A DNA stretch of 64,000 nucleotides from the NCBI GenBank assembly GCA_963781785.1, contig CAWAHD010000005.1, positions 248,001-312,000 on the forward strand, read 5' to 3'. Both the position numbers and the translations under genes were made by a program. Of the stretch, positions 1-9,246 are shown one piece after another (position 1 is the stretch's first letter; each line of letters begins with the position of its first letter). The notes beneath the pieces are model-generated. The model ran no database searches and was not told the origin of the DNA. It saw only the letters and a list, made by a program, of their open reading frames with translations. The DNA is from CAWAHD01 sp963781785 (GTDB lineage: Bacteria; Planctomycetota; Planctomycetia; Isosphaerales; Isosphaeraceae).

Positions 1-1244
1 ATCTTGGAGTAGACAAATGCCCGCGGTTGGCCGCGCACTTCCCAGATGCTTCGATCGTCGCGACGCCAGTTGTCGCAAAGCCACCCAAGCATGCACCGCA
101 GGTGCCTCCAGCCGTCATCGCCAAGGTGCTCGACGTGCTTGTTGTGAAGATAAACGGCGTCCAGGAGGCCACCGTAGATATCAAGCTGAAGCTGCTGGTG
201 GGCGCCGTTGCCAATGCGAACCGGACGCGAGCCCCGGTAGCCTTCGAGGTGATCCAGGATCTGCTCTGTTAGCTCGGCACGGCCGTCGATTCCGTAAATC
301 GGCTGGAGCGGGCCGGTGTCCGGATTGCCCGTTTCGTGCCAGCGACCGGCGAGCCACTCCTTGAACTTCGTCACCTCCCGGTTGAACCCGATGCGCTCGA
401 GGCTGTAAAGCGTGAAAGACGAATCACGAATCCATGTGTAGCGGTAGTCCCAGTTGCGCTCGCCGCCGATCGATTCCGGAAGACTCGTGGTCGGTGCGGC
501 CACGATCGCGCCGGTTGGCTCAAACGACAGGAGCTTGAGCGCGAGTGCCGAGCGTTCCACCATCTCTCGCCACCGCCCTTTGTAGGTGCAGCTTGACAGC
601 CACCGTCTCCAGTAGGCTACTGTCGCCCGGAAGAGCGCCTCCGATTGGCCAGCCCCGGGAACCGGCCCGTGCTCTTTGCCAGAGGCGATCGGGCGCAACA
701 CGAATGTCGCATGCTCACCTTCTCGGAGCGTGAAATCGGCGGAGACGCCTTGGTCTTCGCATCGCAGAGGAATCGAGGCAGCAAGACCGAGGTTGAGACT
801 TGGTGTTTCAAACCGGGCACCGTGTTCAATCAAACAAACCTCATGCGGGGCGCGGGCGTAATCGAAGGCCGGGCGGCACTCGAGGCGAAACGGCAAGGTA
901 CCACGCACCACGCGTACCCTGCGGATCAAGGCATCCCCTTGGGTGCCGAACTCGCCCAAAGGCATGAAATCGTCGAGCTCAGCAACCCCATCGGGATGCA
1001 GAAACCGCGTGACCAGGATATTGGTTCCTGGCCAGTAGAATTGCCGCTGACGACCTTGATCGAACACCGGCGCGATCCGAAATCGGCCGCCGTTCTTGGC
1101 GTCGAGTATCGCGGCAAAGACGCTGGGCGAGTCGAAGTGAGGCAGACACAGCCAGTCGATCGACCCGTCCATTCCGACGAGCGCGCCGGTCCGCATGTTG
1201 CCGATCAAGCCGTAGTGTTCGATGGGCTGGTAGGTCGAGTCCAT
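1..1244 (-). CDS. Glycoside hydrolase family 15 protein (N-terminal part, runs off window)
   Basis: Likely a GH15 glucoamylase/trehalase-like enzyme acting on alpha-glucosidic bonds. The minus frame starting at the ATG at 1244 is open to the window edge, about 414 codons out of the roughly 600 usual for the family. It begins MDSTYQPIEHYGLIGN, followed by GMDGSIDWLCLPHFDSPS, the usual N-terminal beta-sandwich opening of bacterial GH15 proteins. Near 479-420 it reads NWDYRYTWIRDSSFTLYSL, the WxYRxxWxRD signature that opens the catalytic (alpha/alpha)6 barrel. The catalytic glutamates lie mostly beyond the edge. The start is 12 bp downstream of the aldehyde dehydrogenase stop on the same strand, so the two are probably cotranscribed. 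Substrate (trehalose, maltodextrin or glycogen) cannot be decided here. Confidence 0.88.
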   Translation of the reverse strand, partial: MDSTYQPIEHYGLIGNMRTGALVGMDGSIDWLCLPHFDSPSVFAAILDAKNGGRFRIAPVFDQGRQRQFYWPGTNILVTRFLHPDGVAELDDFMPLGEFGTQGDALIRRVRVVRGTLPFRLECRPAFDYARAPHEVCLIEHGARFETPSLNLGLAASIPLRCEDQGVSADFTLREGEHATFVLRPIASGKEHGPVPGAGQSEALFRATVAYWRRWLSSCTYKGRWREMVERSALALKLLSFEPTGAIVAAPTTSLPESIGGERNWDYRYTWIRDSSFTLYSLERIGFNREVTKFKEWLAGRWHETGNPDTGPLQPIYGIDGRAELTEQILDHLEGYRGSRPVRIGNGAHQQLQLDIYGGLLDAVYLHNKHVEHLGDDGWRHLRCMLGWLCDNWRRDDRSIWEVRGQPRAFVYSK

Positions 1245-1256
1245 AACAACGTTCCT

Positions 1257-2663
1257 TCAAATCAGCCGTCGCACCCATTTCTTCTTGGCGTCGTCATACG
1301 GTGGATAGAAGAACCAGGGGTCGAGCCAGGTTGGCTTTACCAGAACGGACTTGCGGTGGCAGAACGTCTCGAACGAGCTTTTGCCATGATAGGCGCCGAT
1401 TCCGCTCTGGCCGACACCTCCAAACGGCAGCGACGGGACCGTCAGGTGTAGGAGCGTGTGATTGACGGTCACCCCGCCGGAGGTGGTACGCTCCAGCACC
1501 CTTGTCCGGAGAGCACTGTTATTCGTGAAGAGGTAGAGCGCCAGCGGCTTGGGCCGGGAGTTCAAAAACGAGATCGCTTCGTCGATGCTGCTCACGCGCT
1601 GGACGGGCAGAATGGGACCGAAGATCTCCTCAGACATGAGCGGCGAATCGACCGGGACATTCCGCAGAATGGTGGGCGCGATATACCGATCACCAAGGTC
1701 CGAGTCGCCGCCGGTGACCAGCTCGCCGGCTCCCTCGAGCAGCTTCATCAGCCTTTGATGATGTCTCGGGCTCACGATGCGGCCGTAGTCGGGGCTGGCT
1801 TGCGGATGGTCGCCGAAGAACTGGCGAATCGTCATTTTCATACGGTCCAGGAGTGCCTCCTCGATGGCCTCGTCGGCAAGCACGTAGTCGGGCGCCACGC
1901 ACGTCTGGCCGGCGTTGTAGAACTTACCCCAGACGATCCGCCGCGCCGCCACGTCGAGATCGGCGTGCCGGTCGACCAGGCAGGGGCTTTTGCCACCTAG
2001 CTCCAGAGTAACCGGCGTCAGGTGCTTCGCCGCCGCTTCCATGACGATCCGGCCAACCGCACCGCTGCCCGTATAGAAAATGTGATCGAACTGCTCGGAC
2101 AGGAGCGCGGTCGTCTCTGCCACGCCTCCCTCGAAAACCTTGACGCATTCCTCATTCAAGAACTCCGGCAGACGGGAGGCAATCAGCCGGCTGGTCGCGG
2201 CGGCGATCTCGCTTGGCTTCAGAATCGCACAATTGCCGGCGGCGATCGCGCCCACCAAAGGCAACAGCACAAGCTGGAGCGGGTAATTCCACGCACCGAT
2301 GATCAGGACGACCCCCAGTGGCTCCCGGTAAACCCAGCTCCGGCCGGGCTGGCCGGCCAGTGACGTGGCAACCCGCTCGGGCCTGGTCCAGGAGCCGAGC
2401 TTCCTGCTGGCCAGTGCCGCCTCCGACGCGATCAGGGCGATCTCCGACGGATAAACGTCGAATGCCGGCCGTCTCATGTCTTCGTATAGAGCTGTCTCGA
2501 TCTCACGCTCGCAAACCTTGAGAAACCGTCCGATGCCCGCGAGCTGCTGCCGGCGAAACTCGAGCGGGCGGCTCACGCCGCGATCGAAGCTGGTTCGCAG
2601 CCGCGCCACCAGGTCTCTTGGCGAAGTGTGCCCCTTGGCCTCTTCGAGCAGAAGTGCCGTCAT
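1257..2663 (-). CDS. NAD(P)-dependent aldehyde dehydrogenase, class-3-like
   Basis: Oxidises an aldehyde to a carboxylate with NAD(P)+. The 468-residue length and the absence of the long N-terminal extension of ALDH1/2 types fit the ALDH3/coniferyl-aldehyde group. Visible signatures are the cofactor-fold stretch GAWNYPLQLVLLPLVGAIAAG (residues 123-143, written here in two parts: GAWNYPLQLV and LLPLVGAIAAG), the general base Glu221 in ELGGKSP, the catalytic Cys255 in NAGQTCVAPDY, and EEIFGPILPV further on. The C-terminus is hydrophobic and aromatic (WFFYPP), as in membrane-associated class-3 enzymes. It is first in a two-gene unit with the GH15 gene. The IS630-type element is inserted only about 68 bp upstream of the start, so the native promoter may be displaced. 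Family assignment is firm; substrate is unknown. Confidence 0.92.
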   Translation of the reverse strand: MTALLLEEAKGHTSPRDLVARLRTSFDRGVSRPLEFRRQQLAGIGRFLKVCEREIETALYEDMRRPAFDVYPSEIALIASEAALASRKLGSWTRPERVATSLAGQPGRSWVYREPLGVVLIIGAWNYPLQLVLLPLVGAIAAGNCAILKPSEIAAATSRLIASRLPEFLNEECVKVFEGGVAETTALLSEQFDHIFYTGSGAVGRIVMEAAAKHLTPVTLELGGKSPCLVDRHADLDVAARRIVWGKFYNAGQTCVAPDYVLADEAIEEALLDRMKMTIRQFFGDHPQASPDYGRIVSPRHHQRLMKLLEGAGELVTGGDSDLGDRYIAPTILRNVPVDSPLMSEEIFGPILPVQRVSSIDEAISFLNSRPKPLALYLFTNNSALRTRVLERTTSGGVTVNHTLLHLTVPSLPFGGVGQSGIGAYHGKSSFETFCHRKSVLVKPTWLDPWFFYPPYDDAKKKWVRRLI

Positions 2664-2825
2664 GGTTCGCGTCCTTCCGATCCGGGAGCGGTGCTGGAGT
2701 GAAAAACCGTCCGGGGGATATCGTTCACTCTAAATAGCCTTGCGCGATCTTGGGACGTTTAGGTAAAGGAGAGGCTCCAAGCACTTAGGTCGTGTTCCAA
2801 GCACACCGGTGAAAGGAGCCCCTCC

Positions 2826-3495
2826 TTGATTCAAGCAAAGGTCATTCATACATGGCAGAATCTTTCGCCTCGCGAACGGAAAGAGATTCGAAGGCGTAGT
2901 ATGCGAGCCTCTGACGCGGTCATGCGTTGTCGTTGCAAGATCATCCTCAGTCTCGTTCAAGGCAAGACCCCCACCATGATCGCTAAAGGCGGCTTGTGCG
3001 CGAAGTCTCAAGTGTACCGAGTCGCCGATCGGTTCATCGAACATGGCCCGGTGGGACTCGCTGACAAGCGAGAAGACAATGGGGATAATAAAGTCACCGA
3101 TGCTTACGGCATGGAGTTACTTCGACTCATTGAAGGCTCCCCGCAAGAGCACGGCTACCGGCGTCCTACGTGGACACAAGAACTACTCGTTCTTGTGCTC
3201 GCTGAACGAAGCGGCATTCGCGTCAGCGTCACCACAGTTTGTCGGCTTCTGAGACAGTTGGGGATTCGTCTGAATCGGCCCAAACCGACCGTTGACTGCC
3301 CCTGGCCAAGGTCGCGTCGGCTACGGCGATTGCGAGAGATCCAACGGCTGATTGACAACCTCGCAACGGGTGAGGTCGTTCTGTACCTGGACGAAGTCGA
3401 TATTCACCTCAACCCCAAGATTGGGCCAGAGTGGACGCTGGCCGGGAAGCAGAAGTACGTCCGCACTCCGGGATGCAATGAGAAGCGTTACCTAG
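2826..3495 (+). pseudogene. IS630-family transposase, 5' part (disrupted)
   Basis: N-terminal part of a DDE transposase, starting with TTG at 2826. It has an N-terminal helix-turn-helix region (SQVYRVADRFIEHGPVGL) and a second DNA-binding segment (VSVTTVCRLLRQLGIRLNRP), then the first catalytic aspartate in VVLYLDEVDIHLNPKIG. The natural frame ends at NEKRYLA at the insertion point; the residues read after it (QPSQERIKR) come from the inner IS. Joining it to the piece at 5578 restores NEKRYLAGALNPKTGK without a gap, which proves the two parts were one gene. Confidence 0.92.
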
Positions 3496-5577
3496 CCCAA
3501 CCTTCGCAGGAGAGAATTAAGAGATAGCCGATTTTCGGCTGTGCACCTACTTATTCTTAAGCGTTCTTTCACTCATTCGGCCGTTATAGTGACTAAAAGT
3601 GGCGAAGCTTCCCTTGATTTTTTGGGGAGACCAGGTACTCATAGTGGCTATGTACGTCCGCAAGACTACCCGCCGGTACAAGGACAAGACCTATACCAAC
3701 TATCTGTTGGTCGAGTCCGTCCACACGCCCAAAGGACCGCGGCAAAAGGTCATCTGTTCGCTGGGCGACCTCTCTCCTCGGCCTGCCGAGGACTGGCTTC
3801 GGCTGGCCCACAAGGTCGAGGAAGCGCTGGTCGGTCAGCGCGATCTCTTCTCAAACTCCGATCCAGAAGTAGAGCAGATCGTCCGCCGGGTTCGTGTTCG
3901 CGGGGCTCGTTCGTCTCCTGAGCCCATCGAGCCTACCCGTGATTCGGATCGGTCCGGCAATCTCGTCACCGTGCGTGTAGACGGGGTCACTGCCACGCAG
4001 CACCGCACGGCTGGCCCAGTCCATGTTGGCTTCCAGTTCTGGAAGCGGTTGGGATTCGACGCGATCCTCAAGCGAAGGGGTTTCTCCATCAAGGCCATCC
4101 AACTCACTTGCGCCATGACCTTGAACCGGCTGATTCATCCCGACAGCGAGCACGCCATGCCGGATTGGATCCGTTCCACAGCGCTGGGAGACATTCTCGG
4201 TGTGGATTTCACAACCTTGGTTGACGATTCCCTTTATCGCAACCTCGATCGGCTCCATCCCAACCGCGCCACCATCGAGTCGGACTTAGTCGAGCAAGAG
4301 CGGCGTTTGTTCCAGCTCGACACCACGATCTACCTCTATGACCTGACCAGCACCTATTTCGAGGGCCAAGCCAAGCGAAATCCCAAGGCCAAACGCGGCT
4401 ATTCGCGTGACAAACGCCCCGACTGCAAGCAGGTCGTGGTGGGCTTGGTGATCGGTCGGGAAGGATTTCCCATCGCACATGAAATCTTCGAAGGCAATGC
4501 CCAGGATCGCAACACGTTGGGGCGCATTCTCGATCTCCTCAAAGAGCGCAGTCGGCATGCCCGAGGGGTCCACGGTCGTTGTCGACCGCGGCATGGCCTT
4601 TGCCGAGAATCTCACCGAGATCCAACAACGCAAGCACCACTATGTGGTGGCAGCTCGGCAGCCCGAGAGAGACAAGTGGCTGGACCAGTTCGAGGAGCCG
4701 GAAGGCTTTGAACTGGTTCCCCGTGAACCATCGCCCTTGAATCCGTGCCAGAAGAAGTCCGTAGTCCGAGTTAAATCGGTCCGCCAGGGAGCGGAGTTAG
4801 TCGTGCTGTGTCACAGTGAAGAACGAGTGGCCAAAGACCGCGCGATTCGCGAGAAGCAAGAACAACGCTTCCTCGCTGATCTTGACCGGTTACAGCAGCG
4901 GATCGAGAAGGGTCGGCTCAAACGCGAGATCGCCATTGGAGAGGCAATCGGGCGACTTAAAGAACGTTATCCCCGCGTTGGCCGTTATCACACGATCACC
5001 TGGGATGCGACCAGCGGGAAGCTGACTCACGAGCCCAACGCCGACAAGAAAGCCAACGCCGAATTGCTCGATGGCGGTTACTTGCTACGCACCGATCGCA
5101 TCGACCTTTCCGCCCGCGAGGCGTGGTTGATGTATATGACGCTGACTCGGGCCGAGAATGCCTTCCGGATGATCAAAACGCCGTTGGCGGAACGGCCGAT
5201 CTTCCATCACCTGGAACATCGAGTGGAGACTCATATTTTCTTGTGCGTGCTCGCCTATCACTTGCTGGTCGCGATCGAGACCACGTTGTTGAATCAGGGA
5301 GTTCACACCTCCTGGGCAACGGTACGCCAGACTCTGGCGACACACCAAGTGGCGACAATCGTCCTGCCATCGGACGGCGGAAAGCTCCTTCGCATCCGCA
5401 AAGGGATGACACCCGAACCGGAGCATCTGGAACTCTACCGGCTGCTGGGTGTCCCACTGGAAATAATGCAACCAATCAAGACCTGGAGCTGATTGATCCT
5501 GTTCGATTATAGTGACTGAAAACGACGTTCGCCCCTACAAAATAAGGGGTGATCTCATCTCGGGTGCGAAAGTTGGG
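3496..5577 (+). mobile_element. IS1634-like (IS4-type DDE) insertion sequence nested in the IS630 element
   Basis: Element of 2,082 bp. The left end begins CCCAACCTTCGCAGG and the right end read inward begins CCCAACTTTCGCACC, a 13-bp terminal inverted repeat with one mismatch that continues imperfectly to about 20 bp. It is flanked by CTAG on both sides (3492-3495 and 5578-5581), taken as the target duplication. Because CTAG is itself a palindrome, the boundary could move by one or two bases. It carries one transposase gene, frame-broken as read. It is younger than the IS630 copy that it interrupts. Confidence 0.88.
3650..5492 (+). pseudogene. IS1634-like transposase with one frameshift
   Basis: The start at ATG 3650 (MYVRKTTRRYKDKTYTNYLL) matches the usual beginning of IS1634 transposases; an in-frame GTG at 3599 adds 17 unlikely residues. 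The first frame carries the first aspartate in YLYDLTSTYFEG and continues to LDLLKERS near 4550. The second frame continues from VGMPEGSTVVVDRGMAF (second aspartate) to the end, including YMTLTRAENAFRMIK, which fits the Y(2)R(3)E(6)K signature of the IS4 superfamily. The shift at about 4548-4556 looks like one missing base. No slippery heptamer is present and the required shift is in the +1 sense, so programmed frameshifting is unlikely. Decay or base-calling error fits better. Total length with the repair is about 614 residues. Confidence 0.85.
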
Positions 5578-5979
5578 CTAGCCGGCGCTCTCAATCCCAA
5601 AACCGGCAAACTCACATGGGTCGAAGGCGATCGGAAGAACAGCCTCTTGTTCCTGGACCTTCTTTACAAACTCGTGACAGCGACGTACCGCAATGCTCGT
5701 CGGGTCCATCTCATTCTCGACAACTACGGCATCCATGACAGCCAGCAGGTCCAACTGGCCTTGAAGTCAGCCACAGCCAGCAGGATAAAGCTCCACTTCC
5801 TGCCACCATACTGCCCCGACCACAATCGCATCGAGCGGACCTGGAAAGACCTGCACGACAACGTAACACGGAACCACCGCTGCGCGGGAATGGAGGAGCT
5901 TATGGCCGAAGTACGCCTCTACCTGAACGCTCGTAATCAACGCGGGCGGCACACGTACGCCCGGGACAGTGCAGCATGA
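5578..5979 (+). pseudogene. IS630-family transposase, 3' part (disrupted)
   Basis: Carries the rest of the catalytic domain: GALNPKTGKLTWVEGDRKN, the second aspartate in VHLILDNYGIHDS, and the glutamate in CPDHNRIERTWKDLH, completing the DDE set of IS630. It lacks its own natural start; the residues before GALNP belong to the end of the inner IS. It ends with TGA just before the right inverted repeat. Confidence 0.92.
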
Positions 5980-6138
5980 ATGATCGCGTCCCAAGATCTC
6001 GCAAGGCTATTTAGCTCCGGGATTAACCGTTGGATCCCAGTCCACCATGTTACTATATTGAGCATCGGCCAGAGCAGGAAGCAGCCCGTCTTGGCGCGAC
6101 GCTCCGGCGAAAGTCAGGCTTGAAGCGAGGTCATCTCC

Positions 6139-6957
6139 ATGGCTGAAGAACATGACCCGAACAGAGGCGGTTTCGAGCTTGACATGCACGCCTACTTCGC
6201 GCGGATCGGGTACGGCGGCGCAGTCTCGCCGACTCTCGAGACCCTGAGGGGCCTGCACTACGCGCACACGACGAGTATTCCCTTCGAGAATCTCGACGTT
6301 CTGCGCGGCGAAGAGATCTCGCTCGCGCTCGGTCACCTTCAAACGAAGCTGGTCGCGAACCATCGGGGCGGCTACTGCTTCGAACAGAACACGTTCTTTG
6401 GCGCTGTTTGCGAGGCGCTCGGTTTTCCGGTCACGCGACTGGCGGCCCGGGTCCGGTTCGGCGCGACGGACGTCACGCCGCGCACGCATATGCTTCTGTC
6501 CATCCTGGTCGACTCCAAGCCCTGGCTGGCCGACGTCGGATTCGGACGAGTGGGCCCGCTCTATCCGATTCGCATCGACCAAACGGAACCCGTCACGCAG
6601 GGGGCGTGGGATCTTCGCGTCACGCAGAAATCGGGCATTCATGTCCTCCAGGCGCGAGAAGGCGACGGATGGCTCGATCTCTATGCATTCACAACCGAGC
6701 CGCAGTATCCAGTCGATTTTGAAGTGGCCAACCATTACACGTCGACTTATCCGGGTTCGCCGTTCGTGCACAACCTGATCGTGCAGCGCGCAGGTGAAAA
6801 GGCAAGGTGGTCGTTGCACAACCGAGAGCTGACCGAGGAGTCGCGCGGCCAGAAGACGACCGAGACTGTCTGGGACGACGCCGCTCTGTTGGGTGCCCTG
6901 GCGGAGATCTTTGACCTGCATTTCCCGGCCGGGACCCGGTTCCGATTCGGCACATGA
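6139..6957 (+). CDS. Arylamine N-acetyltransferase
   Basis: Transfers acetyl from acetyl-CoA to arylamines or arylhydroxylamines through a cysteine thioester. At 272 residues it is normal for bacterial NAT enzymes. The whole catalytic triad is visible: Cys80 in RGGYCFEQN, His117 in PRTHMLL and Asp132 in WLADVGFG. The N-terminal PFENLDVLRG is also typical. The ATG at 6139 is preceded by a purine-rich GCGAGG. The gene stands alone: the IS pair is upstream and it converges with the propeller gene on the other strand, whose stop codon directly abuts and slightly overlaps its 3' end (6960 versus 6957). The physiological substrate is unknown; detoxification is only a family-level guess. Confidence 0.93.
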   Translation: MAEEHDPNRGGFELDMHAYFARIGYGGAVSPTLETLRGLHYAHTTSIPFENLDVLRGEEISLALGHLQTKLVANHRGGYCFEQNTFFGAVCEALGFPVTRLAARVRFGATDVTPRTHMLLSILVDSKPWLADVGFGRVGPLYPIRIDQTEPVTQGAWDLRVTQKSGIHVLQAREGDGWLDLYAFTTEPQYPVDFEVANHYTSTYPGSPFVHNLIVQRAGEKARWSLHNRELTEESRGQKTTETVWDDAALLGALAEIFDLHFPAGTRFRFGT

Positions 6958-6959
6958 TC

Positions 6960-9233
6960 TCATTCCGGCAGCGGGATCGGCGGGTTTCGCAAAGCTCGAT
7001 AATTGGGGGCGAGCTCCGTGATCTCGAGCGATTGATTGGCCGGGATGTCCCGGAAGACCTGGGTCGTGCCGCTCGATGGCCAGTCGATCTCGATCGAGAC
7101 GACGCGGTCGGCGCGGCCCAGGCCGATCACCTGCTGCAAGGGATTGGCACCGAAGCTGCTGCCCGAGGAAATCTGACGGTGAACGACTAGCGGCTCCTTG
7201 CCGGCCGAGACCAGTTTGATCCGGGCGCCGATGGCCGCGCGGTTGGTCTTAGTGCCGATGAGCTTGAGCTTCAGCCAGTTGTTCCCCTGCCCCGGATTCT
7301 GGAAGAGGATGTTGTGATACTTGTCGCCGTTCAGGGCACCTCCCATCTCGATGAAGATGTCGATGTCGCCATCGTTGTCCCAGTCGCCGCAGGCGACGCC
7401 GTGACCTTTCTGCAAGTGGCCGGTGCGCGATGTGCCGGTGATCTCTGCGAAGTGCGTGCCGGCCACGTTCTTGAACATGCGGTTGGGGACCAGAGTGCCC
7501 AGGTCCGGGTCGCCGGTGCCGAGGTACATGTCGAGCCAGCCGTCGTTGTCAAAGTCGCCGAAATTGCAGCCCATCGTGGAAAAGACCATGTCGAGGCCGG
7601 CTTCCTTGGTTTTGTTCTCGAAGCTCTTGCCCCCGACGTTGCGAAACAGCCGATTGGAATGCCGCGCATGCGGCTGGCCCAGAAGGCCGCGGACGACGTC
7701 TTTGAGCGTCCGGTCGTAGGAGGTTGCGAAGATGTCCAGCCAGCCGTCGTTGTCGTAGTCCCAGGCCCAGCATGCGAAGCCGCCGCGAGGGCCATCGATG
7801 CCAAGGTCGCCGGTCACGTTTGTGAACCGGCCACTCCGTTCGTTGTGGTAGAGCCGAGCAGTGCCACTTTGCGAAGCGACGAAAAGATCGGGGTATCGGT
7901 CGTTGTCGTAATCGATCCAGGTGCAGCCCTTGTAGAACTCCTGGTCGGTGCCATCTACGCCCGCAAGCGCGGCGACCTCTTCAAACGTGCCGTTGCGGCG
8001 GTTGTGATACAAGCGGTTCGGCTGCTTTTCACATGCGACAAACACGTCGAGCCAACCGTCGTTGTCGTAGTCGGACCAGGCCGCTGCGTTGGAGTTGCAC
8101 GGCTCGATGAGCCCGGCTTCCTGGGTCACGTCGGTGAATCGACCATCGCCGTCGTTTCGCAACAAGGATGGGCGTACCGGGTGGGGCAGCCAGGCACCGC
8201 GCGGGATGAAAACGTCGAGGCGGCCGTCGTTGTTGTAGTCGGTCTGATAGCACACGAGGCCACCGAGCTGATTCGCCACCCCCGCTCTGGAGGTTTGATC
8301 CTCGAACGTGCCCTTGCCGGTATTGCGGTACACCGCCATGTGTTCGGCGGGATCCATGGCCGTCACCGCGATATCCAGCAGGCCGTCGTTATCCAGGTCG
8401 TCCATGATGGCACCGCCAGCCTGGTTGAACCGGTTAACGCCGACCAGATGGCCGACGTCGCGAAACTTACCGATATCCGGTTCCGAGCGGAAGAAATCCT
8501 CCGGCTTGATCAGGTGGCGCGCATCGACTTTCCCCGGATGCTCGCCCAGCGTCATGTAGGCCACATTGAGCAGCCACTTGACGCCCAGATCCTCGGGAAA
8601 TTCAGCGAGATACTCGGTGAAATATCGGGTCGCCAGCCGAGATCCCGCGGGCCTGGTGTGGACCGCTGCCTTATCGATCGGAAAGATGCACGAGCTCTCG
8701 CCCCGGCAATCGATGCAGTTGTCGTTTTCTCCGAGGCGCATGGCCGTCACGCCCTGGAAATAGATGACGGTGAAAAGCCATCGCTGGGCGACGTCGTCGC
8801 GGTCGTGCAGCCACGACCGCGCTTCGTCCAGGATTTGCAGCGCCTTGCGCGGATCCCGCTCGTAATTGGAGATCGCGGCCTTCACGAGCCGGAAGACCGC
8901 GCGGTGCTCGTCGCTCACGGTGGTCATGGCCAGCGTTTGATCGATGCGCTCGATGTCGAGCTGCGGTGCTTCCCGGAACGCTTCGCGGATCTCCTCCAGA
9001 GACGCCGAGCGGGGCCAGGCTTTGATCCCTGGAAGAATCGCCGAAAATCCGCTGGTATCAATCGCCTTTCTCTCGGCGTACAAGAGGTGCGGCCGTCGTT
9101 CGGCACGCGGCGTCACGAACGCTGCGCTATAGCGGAGGGCAACGACACTGAGGATAATCGCCGCCAGCAACAGGCCCAGCATCCAGCCGACGAAGGCGAA
9201 GGAGCGGCGTTGTTTCTCGGCACCACCGTTCAT
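6960..9233 (-). CDS. CRTAC1-like FG-GAP propeller protein with ASPIC/UnbV C-terminus (paralog 2)
   Basis: 757 residues, predicted exported and anchored by an N-terminal hydrophobic helix (about residues 13-33). A helical, TPR-like region follows, with a compact cysteine motif NCIDCRGESSCIFPI (Cys173, 176, 182). From about residue 265 to 640 there are seven calcium-loop motifs of DxDNDG type: DLDNDGLLD, DYNNDGRLD, DYDNDGWLD, DYDNDRYPD, DYDNDGWLD, DFDNDGWLD and DWDNDGDID. This is the number expected for a seven-bladed FG-GAP beta-propeller. The last 108 residues (NNWLKLKL, AIGARIKL, DWPSSGTTQ) are an ASPIC/UnbV domain. It follows its paralog by 13 bp, so it is surely cotranscribed. Such proteins are common in planctomycetes; their ligands are unknown. 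Confidence 0.9.
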   Translation of the reverse strand: MNGGAEKQRRSFAFVGWMLGLLLAAIILSVVALRYSAAFVTPRAERRPHLLYAERKAIDTSGFSAILPGIKAWPRSASLEEIREAFREAPQLDIERIDQTLAMTTVSDEHRAVFRLVKAAISNYERDPRKALQILDEARSWLHDRDDVAQRWLFTVIYFQGVTAMRLGENDNCIDCRGESSCIFPIDKAAVHTRPAGSRLATRYFTEYLAEFPEDLGVKWLLNVAYMTLGEHPGKVDARHLIKPEDFFRSEPDIGKFRDVGHLVGVNRFNQAGGAIMDDLDNDGLLDIAVTAMDPAEHMAVYRNTGKGTFEDQTSRAGVANQLGGLVCYQTDYNNDGRLDVFIPRGAWLPHPVRPSLLRNDGDGRFTDVTQEAGLIEPCNSNAAAWSDYDNDGWLDVFVACEKQPNRLYHNRRNGTFEEVAALAGVDGTDQEFYKGCTWIDYDNDRYPDLFVASQSGTARLYHNERSGRFTNVTGDLGIDGPRGGFACWAWDYDNDGWLDIFATSYDRTLKDVVRGLLGQPHARHSNRLFRNVGGKSFENKTKEAGLDMVFSTMGCNFGDFDNDGWLDMYLGTGDPDLGTLVPNRMFKNVAGTHFAEITGTSRTGHLQKGHGVACGDWDNDGDIDIFIEMGGALNGDKYHNILFQNPGQGNNWLKLKLIGTKTNRAAIGARIKLVSAGKEPLVVHRQISSGSSFGANPLQQVIGLGRADRVVSIEIDWPSSGTTQVFRDIPANQSLEITELAPNYRALRNPPIPLPE

Positions 9234-9246
9234 CGAGAATCGCTCG

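Larger units (their letters stand above)
2733..6011 (+). mobile_element. IS630-family insertion sequence, interrupted by a second IS
   Basis: The ends are near-perfect inverted repeats. The left end at 2733 reads AATAGCCTTGCGCGATCTTG and the right end, read inward from 6011, gives AATAGCCTTGCGAGATCTTG, one mismatch over about 25 bp. Each end is bordered by TA (2731-2732 and 6012-6013), the dinucleotide target duplicated by IS630/Tc1-mariner elements. Removing the inner element (3496-5577) and one CTAG copy leaves about 1.19 kb with a single transposase frame, the normal IS630 size. The element sits between the aldehyde dehydrogenase and the N-acetyltransferase genes. It should be inactive in this state because its transposase is split. 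Confidence 0.93.

Noticed and set aside
4540..4560. Programmed frameshift in the inner transposase
   Set aside because: No slippery heptamer or downstream structure is evident and the needed shift is in the +1 sense, unlike the -1 shifts known in IS elements; a one-base indel is simpler.
6007..6963. 318-residue open frame on the minus strand
   Set aside because: It is antisense to the N-acetyltransferase, which has a complete catalytic triad.
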